From NCBI GenBank assembly GCA_013151365.1, contig JAADIK010000197.1:1-10495 (forward strand): a DNA stretch of 10,495 nt, written 5' to 3'. The notes below the pieces were generated by a model that did no database searches, was not told the origin of the DNA, and was given only the letters and a program-made list of their open reading frames with translations. Positions within the stretch are counted from its first letter, which is position 1. Each line of letters starts with the position of its first letter. The position numbers were made by a program, and so were the translations under genes. This document shows, one piece after another, positions 1 through 5,017 of this stretch. This DNA is from Deltaproteobacteria bacterium (lineage in GTDB: Bacteria > Desulfobacterota > Desulfobulbia > Desulfobulbales > Desulfobulbaceae).

Positions 1-66
1 CCCGCCCGCATAGAGGGACTATCGGAGTCTCCCTTCGGTCGCTTACCTGCGAACGGCAGCGACTAC
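1..66. repeat. Dispersed repeat, copy 1 (window start)
   Basis: Bases 1-22 match 10462-10483 with one mismatch, and bases 49-59 match 10485-10495 with one mismatch. This copy has about 26 extra bases between the two blocks. The stretch contains a hairpin with arms GTCGCT (38-43) and AGCGAC (58-63). It is probably an intergenic repeat family; its full length is unknown because the other copy is cut by the window edge. Confidence 0.6.
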
Positions 67-253
67 GTAAATCTGTGGCGCCTGTGGCGGCGTACAGGTT
101 GGAGGTAAGGAATAGCGCAGAGTTTCACACCCTGTGACCAGTTACGTTTTGACGCGGCACTGCCGGGATGGGTACGAACTGGTAACTGGTGTCTGTCCGG
201 AAACGTTGTTCTGCCGTGCGGAGTTCGGGCGGGGGAAAACAGGGGAGAACGGA
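67..253. other. Non-coding stretch downstream of the hydrolase gene
   Basis: No convincing gene on either strand. The one structure seen is an inverted repeat, ACCAGTTAC at 137-145 and GTAACTGGT at 182-190, perfect over 9 bp with a 36-base loop. It has no T-run and is not a clear terminator. It may belong to the repeat that starts the window. Confidence 0.35.
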
Positions 254-619
254 TCAGTTGCGGTAAAATTTGTGGACTCCGTACTGGGCGACATAGGTCA
301 TGCCGCGGGCCCAGGCCGGGTTGATGTCCTGACGATGATAGAATGTTGCGCCCTTGGTAAAGTCTGAGGAAGTCAGGGCCTTCAGGGCCGTAACCAGGCA
401 CTCCGCAAAGGCGCCCGGTTCGGTGGGCAGGTAATCGTCTTTCTGCAGAGTCCAGCTGAACTGATAGGGAGCGGTGACGATTTCTTCAACGCTCTGTTTT
501 TTTTGCTCCGCCCGATTCAGGGTAACATGCGCAACCGCCAACTGACCGATTTTCGGCTCGCTGCGTGCTTCATGATACACATTGAGTGTCAGCCAGAGCA
601 ATCCTTCAAGAAAGCTCAT
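254..619 (-). CDS. SleB-type cell wall hydrolase (Hydrolase_2 family)
   Basis: A 121-residue protein made almost entirely of one SleB/Hydrolase_2 domain, a family that cleaves peptidoglycan glycan strands. The signature NVYHEARSEP lies at residues 13-22, with Glu17 the likely catalytic acid. The family's C-terminal pattern follows: GATFYHR (90-96), INPAWA (99-104) and HKFYR (116-120). There is no signal peptide or membrane segment, so export is unexplained. An in-frame TGA upstream rules out a longer N-terminus. The ATG has no Shine-Dalgarno sequence; a TATAAT lies only about ten bases upstream, so the mRNA may be nearly leaderless. Phage, spore-type and housekeeping proteins share this domain, and nothing nearby is phage-like. 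The family call is firm; the physiological role is unknown. Confidence 0.85.
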   Translation of the reverse strand: MSFLEGLLWLTLNVYHEARSEPKIGQLAVAHVTLNRAEQKKQSVEEIVTAPYQFSWTLQKDDYLPTEPGAFAECLVTALKALTSSDFTKGATFYHRQDINPAWARGMTYVAQYGVHKFYRN

Positions 620-628
620 AATGAATTG

Positions 629-659
629 ATTATACTTTTGTTCGTAGGGATATTTTCAA
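629..659 (-). promoter_or_regulatory. Candidate promoter of the cell wall hydrolase
   Basis: On the minus strand a perfect TATAAT (629-634) is preceded, after 19 bases, by TTGAAA (654-659). The spacer is longer than the ideal 17. Transcription would start within a few bases of the ATG at 619. A 7-bp inverted repeat (655-676) overlaps the -35 hexamer and could be an operator. Confidence 0.4.
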
Positions 660-676
660 TCGACCTGTTGATTGAA
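655..676. promoter_or_regulatory. Inverted repeat TTCAATC-N8-GATTGAA
   Basis: Arms 655-661 and 670-676 are perfectly complementary around an 8-base centre. The site covers the putative -35 of the hydrolase promoter, the usual place for a repressor operator. No regulator gene lies beside it, so function is inferred from position only. Confidence 0.35.
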
Positions 677-692
677 GAGGGAAGATTCTAGG

Positions 693-707
693 TATGCAGA
701 CTGCATA
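693..707. promoter_or_regulatory. Short palindrome TATGCAG-A-CTGCATA
   Basis: A perfect palindrome with 7-bp arms around a single central A, in the AT-rich DNA upstream of the hydrolase gene. Its size suits a dimeric regulator binding site, but the sequence alone names no regulator. Confidence 0.3.
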
Positions 708-766
708 ATAATCACGCTCGAATAAAATTCAAGCCCTTTCGGTCATTTTTTTGCCGGCTACAGGTT

Positions 767-795
767 AAACTCATCCCCGCGGGTGCGGGGAACAT
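767..795 (-). repeat. Solitary type I-E-like CRISPR repeat (no array, no cas genes)
   Basis: Read on the minus strand, the core 771-794 follows the typical type I-E repeat: TGTT, then CCCCGC, a CACC-type tetraloop, GCGGGG, and ATGA. The stem is 775-780 paired with 785-790. The last four bases are GTTT where ACCG is usual, so the 3' handle is degenerate. No second repeat lies at spacer distance on either side and no cas gene is present. It could be a relic of a lost array, an isolated repeat unit, or a crRNA-like element. Type assignment rests on recalled consensus, not a search. Confidence 0.6.
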
Positions 796-832
796 CGGCA
801 TCCCCGTTTTTGGCTGCGGTTTCAGCGCCGGT

Positions 833-855
833 GTATGTGCAAATTTTGCACATAC
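833..855. promoter_or_regulatory. 23-bp perfect palindrome GTATGTGCAAA-T-TTTGCACATAC
   Basis: Two 11-bp arms (833-843 and 845-855) are exact inverted copies around a single T. There is no following T-run, so it does not look like an intrinsic terminator. The length and odd centre suit a protein-binding operator. It sits 38 bases from the solitary CRISPR-type repeat, in a stretch with no recognisable gene. Confidence 0.5.
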
Positions 856-1018
856 TTGATCTCTGTCCAGTTTCCCCTCTTTAAAAACTACGATCAACGG
901 GCCTTTAGGGAAGGGTTTGTCAATGCCTAGGTACAATCGCGGTTATTCCCGGCTCGGGTCTGCCCACGCTGCACGACAAACTATGGCCCATATCCGGGTC
1001 TGCGAATAATGCCTGTTT
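856..1018. other. Gene-free remainder of the hydrolase-phzF intergenic region
   Basis: The gap between the hydrolase and phzF (620-1018) is about 400 bases. Beyond the palindromes and CRISPR-like repeat listed separately, this part shows only a short direct repeat, CGGGTCTGC, near 954 and 995. There is no clear terminator downstream of the phzF stop codon. The one ORF crossing the gap (minus strand, 712-936) runs through the palindromes and resembles no protein I know. Confidence 0.4.
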
Positions 1019-1801
1019 CTAAATTGTAATCACGCCTTGCATGAATTTTACCGCCCTGCCGGCGATAACCACCCTTTTGCCGCGGTCCTCGCAGAACAGT
1101 TCGCCGCCCCGGGTCGAGACCTGGCGGGCATGAAAGCTGTTTTTGCCGGTCTTGCTTTTCCAGTATGGAATCAGGGTACAGTGGGCCGAACCGGTGACCG
1201 GATCTTCATCCACGCCCAGCTTTGGCGCGAAAAACCGGGAGACAAAATCGGCCGTCTTCCCGGGCGCGGTGACAATGACGCCGCGTTTATCGAGTTTTCT
1301 GAGTTTTGCGATATCCGGTCGTAGCCCCGCGATTTCTTCTTCACTCTGAAACACGGCCAGATAATCTTCCGATTGCAGCACCTCTATCGGTTCAATGCCG
1401 AGGCCGGCGGTAAGTTCGGCCGGGGGCTCGCATATCGCCGGCGGCTGGGAGGGGAAATCCATTTTCAGCAGATCGTTTTCCCGAATTACCGTGAGTTCGC
1501 CGCTTCTGGGGGAGATGAACCGGACCGTATCCCTTGCCGGCTCAAGATAGTTGCAGATTATGAAGGCCACGGCCAGGGTCGCGTGGCCGCAGAGATCGAT
1601 TTCCGTTGCCGGAGTAAACCAACGTAGTTCATAATGGTCGTCCCGCCGCACGAAAAAGGCGGTTTCCGAGAGATTGTTTTCCGCCGCAATGGCCTGCAAT
1701 TGAAGATCAGCGAGCCATTCGGCAAGCGGACATACCGCCGCCGGGTTGCCGGTAAATACCGTACTGGTAAATGCATCAATCTGGTAGATCGGGATCTCCA
1801 T
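1019..1801 (-). CDS. PhzF family isomerase/epimerase
   Basis: A 260-residue protein of the PhzF/diaminopimelate-epimerase-like fold, full length for the family. Family marks in order are the N-terminal QIDAFTSTVFTGNPAAVC (residues 7-24), NNLSETAFF (43-51) with the catalytic-type Glu, DLCGHATLA (69-77), and DEDPVTGSAHC near residue 200. PhzF itself isomerises dihydro-hydroxyanthranilate in phenazine synthesis, but most homologues lie outside phenazine clusters and have unknown substrates. No other phenazine gene is here, so phenazine production should not be inferred. The ATG is supported by AAGGGA about six bases upstream. The 5' end lies only 17 bases from a copy of the structured 130-bp repeat, which fills the gap to lysS and so may contain or disrupt its promoter. 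Confidence 0.9.
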   Translation of the reverse strand: MEIPIYQIDAFTSTVFTGNPAAVCPLAEWLADLQLQAIAAENNLSETAFFVRRDDHYELRWFTPATEIDLCGHATLAVAFIICNYLEPARDTVRFISPRSGELTVIRENDLLKMDFPSQPPAICEPPAELTAGLGIEPIEVLQSEDYLAVFQSEEEIAGLRPDIAKLRKLDKRGVIVTAPGKTADFVSRFFAPKLGVDEDPVTGSAHCTLIPYWKSKTGKNSFHARQVSTRGGELFCEDRGKRVVIAGRAVKFMQGVITI

Positions 1802-1817
1802 TTTCGTTCCCTTATTG

Positions 1818-1950
1818 CTGAATCAGTGAGCGTTCGAGAACGGTGCAGATGCAAGGCGGCAACGATATTGATGATCCTGGTGTTGGTGTGATATCAACGA
1901 GTTGCCAACGCAGCAGATGCGCCGTTCTCGGGCGTCCCGCAAGGCGGCGC
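1818..1950 (+). repeat. Structured ~130-bp intergenic repeat, copy A
   Basis: By hand alignment this matches 7804-7930 in the same orientation, with about eleven substitutions and one 6-base indel. It folds on itself: CGAGAACGG (1835-1843) pairs perfectly with CCGTTCTCG (1922-1930). An inner stem joins the ATTGATGATC side to GATATCAA. The outer stem is better conserved here than in copy B. The left end resembles the terminal inverted repeat of copy B, but I find no matching right end before lysS, so this copy is probably truncated. It fills the phzF-lysS gap. Confidence 0.8.
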
Positions 1951-2062
1951 GGGATGTTGCGGGATTTGAGTCGGGTTCCAAGGTAGCGGACCGTGTCGAT
2001 AAATTGGGCGAAGATGAACATTTGCGGCAGTTGCCGCATCTATGGGCGTGGCCGCGCCGTTA

Positions 2063-3550
2063 TCACCGCCCGGCTTCCGGTTTCAGGTGCGGAAAGAGAA
2101 TAACGTCGCGGATAGATGGTGAATCGGTGAGCAGCATGACCAACCGGTCAATGCCGATGCCCTCGCCGGCCGCGGGGGGCATGCCGTATTCCAGGGCTCG
2201 GATATAATCGTCGTCCAGTACCGGATGGACTTCCTCGTCATTACCTCGTTCGGCTATTTGTCTTTCAAAACGCTGCCGTTGATCGACAGGGTCGTTCAGC
2301 TCGCTGAAGGCGTTGGCGATTTCGCGGCCGGTGACAAAGAGTTCGAAGCGGTCGGTGATGCTCGGGTCCTCTTCGTTGCGCCTGGCTAAGGGGGAGACCT
2401 CGGTGGGGTACGAGGTGACAAAGGTCGGGTTGATAAGTCGTTCTTCAACCAGTAGTTCAAACAGTTCCGTTTTGGCCTTGCCCGGCCCGGCTTCCGGTTG
2501 CAATTCAATGCCCTTGTCCTTGGCCAGCTGCATGATCGCGTCGTCGTCTTGCAGGATGGCCTGGTCAACGCCGCCGACTTCGACCAGGGCCTCGTCCATG
2601 GTGTAACGCTGCCAGGGCGGGGTCAGGTCGACCTCCTGCCCCTGGTAGGTCAGCTCCATGGAGCCGCACACCTCCGCGGCCAGCCAGGAAATCATCTCCT
2701 CGGTCAGTTCAAGCATATCATGATAGGTCGCATAGGCCTGGTAAAATTCGAGCATGGTGAATTCGGGATTGTGCCGGGTGGACAGCCCCTCGTTGCGGAA
2801 GTTGCGGTTGATTTCGAATACCTTCTCGAAGCCGCCCACTACCAGCCGTTTCAGGTAGAGTTCGGGCGCGATGCGCAGATACAGATCAATGTCGAGCGCA
2901 TTGTGATGGGTCTTGAAGGGTTTGGCCGTGGCCCCGCCGGGAACGGGCTGCATCATGGGCGTCTCGACCTCGAGAAAACCGCGGTTGCTGAGGAATTCGC
3001 GGATAAGGCGAATGATCTCGACCCGTTTCCTGAAGGTCTCCCGGACTTCGGGGTTGACGATGAGATCGACGTAACGCTGCCGGTAACGGGTCTCGACATC
3101 GGTGAGGCCGTGGAATTTTTCCGGCAGCGGCCGCATGGACTTGGTAATCATCTGCAGCTCGGTCGCCTCGATGGAGAGTTCGCCGGTTTTGGTCTTGAAC
3201 AGGCGGCCCCGGACCCCGACGATATCACCGGTATCCCATTTTTTGAACAGCTTGAATTCCTCGACGCCCAGCAGGTCACGTTTGGCATAGATCTGGATGC
3301 GGCCGCTTTCGTCCTGGATGTGGAAGAAGGCGGCCTTGCCGAAATTGCGCATGGACATGATTCGCCCGGCCACCCGGCAGCCGGGGCCGTTCTCCTCGTG
3401 CGATTCGGCGGCGATCCGCTCCCCGCGCGGCAGGATGCCGGCTATGGGCTGAGGGGCTTTGAAGTCGTTGCGGAACAGCTTGACGCCGCTTGCGGCCAGG
3501 GCCTGCGCCTTGTCCCGGCGCTGTTTGAGTATATTGCTTTGATTGTCCAT
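2063..3550 (-). CDS. lysS: Lysyl-tRNA synthetase, class II
   Basis: A 495-residue enzyme that charges tRNA-Lys with lysine in the cytoplasm; length is normal. An N-terminal OB-fold anticodon-binding domain (about residues 58-140, with VAGRIMSMRNFGKAAFFHIQ) precedes the class II catalytic core. Motif 1 is around EVETPMMQPVPGGA (194-207), motif 2 around FRNEGLSTRHNPEFTMLEFY (251-270), and motif 3 is GEGIGIDRLVMLL (462-474). All are intact. The start at MDNQSN fits the family, and no in-frame start lies upstream. There is no Shine-Dalgarno sequence before the ATG. The TATAAT overlapping the start codon would place transcription inside the gene, so it is probably coincidence. Upstream are a hairpin/T-run structure and the MetE-like gene; downstream is repeat copy A. 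Confidence 0.98.
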   Translation of the reverse strand: MDNQSNILKQRRDKAQALAASGVKLFRNDFKAPQPIAGILPRGERIAAESHEENGPGCRVAGRIMSMRNFGKAAFFHIQDESGRIQIYAKRDLLGVEEFKLFKKWDTGDIVGVRGRLFKTKTGELSIEATELQMITKSMRPLPEKFHGLTDVETRYRQRYVDLIVNPEVRETFRKRVEIIRLIREFLSNRGFLEVETPMMQPVPGGATAKPFKTHHNALDIDLYLRIAPELYLKRLVVGGFEKVFEINRNFRNEGLSTRHNPEFTMLEFYQAYATYHDMLELTEEMISWLAAEVCGSMELTYQGQEVDLTPPWQRYTMDEALVEVGGVDQAILQDDDAIMQLAKDKGIELQPEAGPGKAKTELFELLVEERLINPTFVTSYPTEVSPLARRNEEDPSITDRFELFVTGREIANAFSELNDPVDQRQRFERQIAERGNDEEVHPVLDDDYIRALEYGMPPAAGEGIGIDRLVMLLTDSPSIRDVILFPHLKPEAGR

Positions 3551-3570
3551 TATAGCATCAGTTGAATTTT

Positions 3571-3615
3571 CAGGGGGGAACCGGCTTCATGCCGGGTTCC
3601 GGGCCTGTTTTTTTT
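3571..3615 (+). terminator. Intrinsic terminator reading on the plus strand
   Basis: A hairpin with GGAACCGGC (3577-3585) and GCCGGGTTCC (3591-3600, one bulged G) around loop TTCAT, plus an outer CAGG/CCTG clamp (3571-3574 and 3604-3607), runs directly into eight T (3608-3615). The T-run follows the hairpin only on the plus strand, opposite to lysS and the MetE-like gene. It would stop antisense transcription leaving lysS. On the minus strand the same hairpin lies between the two genes without a U-tract. Confidence 0.55.
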
Positions 3616-3641
3616 AAATCGAATATTTTTTAAATCGAATA
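3610..3641. repeat. Perfect 16-bp tandem duplication across a stop codon
   Basis: The unit TTTTTTAAATCGAATA occurs twice head to tail, 3610-3625 and 3626-3641. The second unit contains the last codons and TAA stop of the MetE-like gene (minus strand). The first supplies a duplicate stop and the T-run of the adjacent terminator. It looks like a recent replication-slippage duplication and does not change the protein. Confidence 0.85.
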
Positions 3642-4700
3642 CATAGCGCGCAGCGCCGTGGAAACATCACGGGTCAGGGCCAGGACTTTTTTTGCCAGTT
3701 CCGGGGGCAGCGAACCGGTTCCGCAACTGGGGGTAATGAGCGTCTGCCGCAGAATGGCCGCCTTGTCCCGATTGGCCCCGTTAATGGCCCCGGCCTGGGA
3801 CTCCCAGAGCCTGACCAGCGACTCGCTGGTTTCCGCGTTGATATCCTCGGCCCTGGAGGTCGGCACGCCGCCCCAGGCAATGATGCCGCCGCGGTCAAGA
3901 AAAGCCGAGATTTCATCTTGCAGCAACGCCACCCGATCAAAGAAGCCGTAGGCGTCAAAGCTGAGAATATCAATGGTCGAGTTCAGCAGCAGGCCCCAGT
4001 CGGTGTTGGCGCAGACATGGATTCCGACCAGACCGCCGGCCAGGTGAACGGCCTCGGCTACTTCGTTGATCATCCCGCCGATCTCCTCGGTGGTCACACT
4101 GATAAAGGCTGATGAGCCCAGACCGGCCAGGGCCGGTTCGTCGATAAACAGCAGGACCGGCTTGCCGCTTTTGCCGGTCAGGAACCTGGTTTGCCAGGCG
4201 GCCGTCATGGCCACGCCCTTGATGACCATGTCGCGGATCGTCTCGTCATAATAACCGGCCCGCCCCTGGAGATCCTTGATGCCGGTCAGCATGGTGAACG
4301 GCCCCGTTACCTGGCCCTTGACCGCGGCCAGGCCGGTTTGTTCCCCCAGCCTGTCGGCCAAGAGGTAGAGTCCGGCCGCCCGTTCCCTGCTTGTTTGAAA
4401 TCTTGAGCCGTCCAGTTTTTCATAATCTTCCGTAACCGCCAGGTACTCTTCGTAAAAGGCGAGCTGCTCCTCGGCGAAGCCGGGCCGCGAGATATCATAA
4501 TAGATGCGGCCCTCCGGGCTTTCCGGCTGTTCTTCCACAATGCAGGGCAGCCCTTCGGCGAACTGCGGCAGCATCTGTTCCCGGGGATTGACGGGGAGCT
4601 GGGGCCAAAGCGGTATTTCCGGCGTTGTCTCGAAAATCCAGTCCAGGGCCTGTCGGTGACTGTTCAGCGGCACGCTGCCGATAAGTACCGGTTGCCGCAA
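3630..4700 (-). CDS. UROD/MetE-like TIM-barrel protein (short MetE-type methyltransferase)
   Basis: A 356-residue protein like the C-terminal catalytic barrel of cobalamin-independent methionine synthase, without the N-terminal MetE domain. Zinc-ligand-type residues are His228 and Cys230 in VGIHVCANTDW and Cys326 in TPSCGTGSL. FIDEPAL (185-191) and KGQVTGPFT (128-136) are other family features. Short MetE-like proteins can transfer methyl groups from corrinoid proteins or have unknown acceptors, so homocysteine is only a guess as substrate. The only in-frame start is TTG at 4700, with no ribosome site and a stop just upstream. The adjacent frame gives ATG at 4731 and reads MTMTADQTGRFAATG before running out of homology. 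Dropping one T at 4683-4684 would join it to IGSVPLN, the expected family N-terminus, so a frameshift or sequencing error is likely. Confidence 0.85.
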   Translation of the reverse strand: MRQPVLIGSVPLNSHRQALDWIFETTPEIPLWPQLPVNPREQMLPQFAEGLPCIVEEQPESPEGRIYYDISRPGFAEEQLAFYEEYLAVTEDYEKLDGSRFQTSRERAAGLYLLADRLGEQTGLAAVKGQVTGPFTMLTGIKDLQGRAGYYDETIRDMVIKGVAMTAAWQTRFLTGKSGKPVLLFIDEPALAGLGSSAFISVTTEEIGGMINEVAEAVHLAGGLVGIHVCANTDWGLLLNSTIDILSFDAYGFFDRVALLQDEISAFLDRGGIIAWGGVPTSRAEDINAETSESLVRLWESQAGAINGANRDKAAILRQTLITPSCGTGSLPPELAKKVLALTRDVSTALRAMYSI

Positions 4701-4731
4701 AGCGGCCGGTCTGATCTGCTGTCATGGTCAT
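4701..4731 (-). pseudogene. Probable displaced 5' end of the MetE-like gene (+1 frameshift)
   Basis: From ATG 4731 the minus strand encodes MTMTADQTGRFAATG, matching the aromatic-x-AT/ST-G-IGS(L/V)P opening common in MetE-like barrels. It is out of frame with the body by one base. The reading frames would join at the TT of GGTACTTATC (4683-4684). Start choice is between ATG 4731 and ATG 4725; a weak GAG lies upstream. Confidence 0.5.
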
Positions 4732-5013
4732 CTCGGATGGTGAGTCAGTTTTTTTAAGTGGCTCTTAACAAAACTCAGCTGATATTGTCTTGTTTCTCAC
4801 AGAGGCACAGAGTATTACAGAGAATTTTTTTGTCTTTTGGCTCCGGGTAGTTTGTGAGAGCCTTCTCCCCGGTCGATATCAAGCTGAGTTTAGTCCATAT
4901 TCGGGTCAGCAGGCCAACGAATATAATAGTACGGCTATGTATGATCGTCCGAAGATGGAGTGCAGCTGAATAGTTACCAAAATGGGTATAATTAGTGCGA
5001 AGCCCGTCTGATG
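4732..5013. other. AT-rich intergenic region with an imperfect inverted repeat
   Basis: This stretch is AT-rich compared with its neighbours. AAACTCAGCTGATATT (4771-4786) and the complement of 4875-4891 match apart from one inserted base, giving a 121-bp element bounded by inverted repeats. Inside, ACAGAG occurs three times (about 4800-4823). A minus-strand ORF (4775-5017, TTG start) crosses it, but its TTG is part of a TTGACA promoter hexamer and it resembles no protein I know. I do not annotate it. Confidence 0.35.
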
Positions 5014-5017
5014 TCAA
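4988..5017 (-). promoter_or_regulatory. Candidate promoter for the MetE-like gene
   Basis: On the minus strand TTGACA (5012-5017) is followed after 18 bases by AATTAT (4988-4993). The -35 is perfect, the -10 weak. It overlaps the rlmD stop codon and points at the MetE-like gene about 260 bases away, giving that gene its own transcription start separate from rlmD. Confidence 0.4.

Noticed and set aside
63..401. ORFs near the window start (minus 63-401 and plus 134-367)
   Set aside because: Both overlap the hydrolase gene or repeat sequence in other frames and show no family features.
767..795. A true CRISPR array
   Set aside because: Only one repeat is present; no second repeat lies 55-65 bases away on either side.
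712..936. Minus-strand 74-codon ORF in the hydrolase-phzF gap
   Set aside because: It reads through the 23-bp palindrome and the CRISPR-like repeat, starts at TTG without a ribosome site, and resembles no protein I know.
1019..1801. Phenazine biosynthesis locus
   Set aside because: Only a PhzF-family protein is present; this family is widespread outside phenazine clusters.
1812..2039. Minus-strand 75-codon ORF between phzF and lysS
   Set aside because: It consists largely of repeat copy A, whose relation to copy B includes changes with no codon pattern.
3549..3554. TATAAT as the -10 of a lysS promoter
   Set aside because: It overlaps the lysS start codon, so transcription would begin inside the gene, and no -35 lies 17 bases upstream.
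2498..3565. Long plus-strand open frame opposite lysS (355 codons)
   Set aside because: It is the antisense shadow of a high-GC, fully conserved lysS and its translation resembles no family.
4775..5017. Minus-strand 80-codon ORF overlapping the rlmD stop
   Set aside because: Its TTG start is the first part of a TTGACA -35 hexamer, no ribosome site precedes it, and it crosses an inverted-repeat segment.
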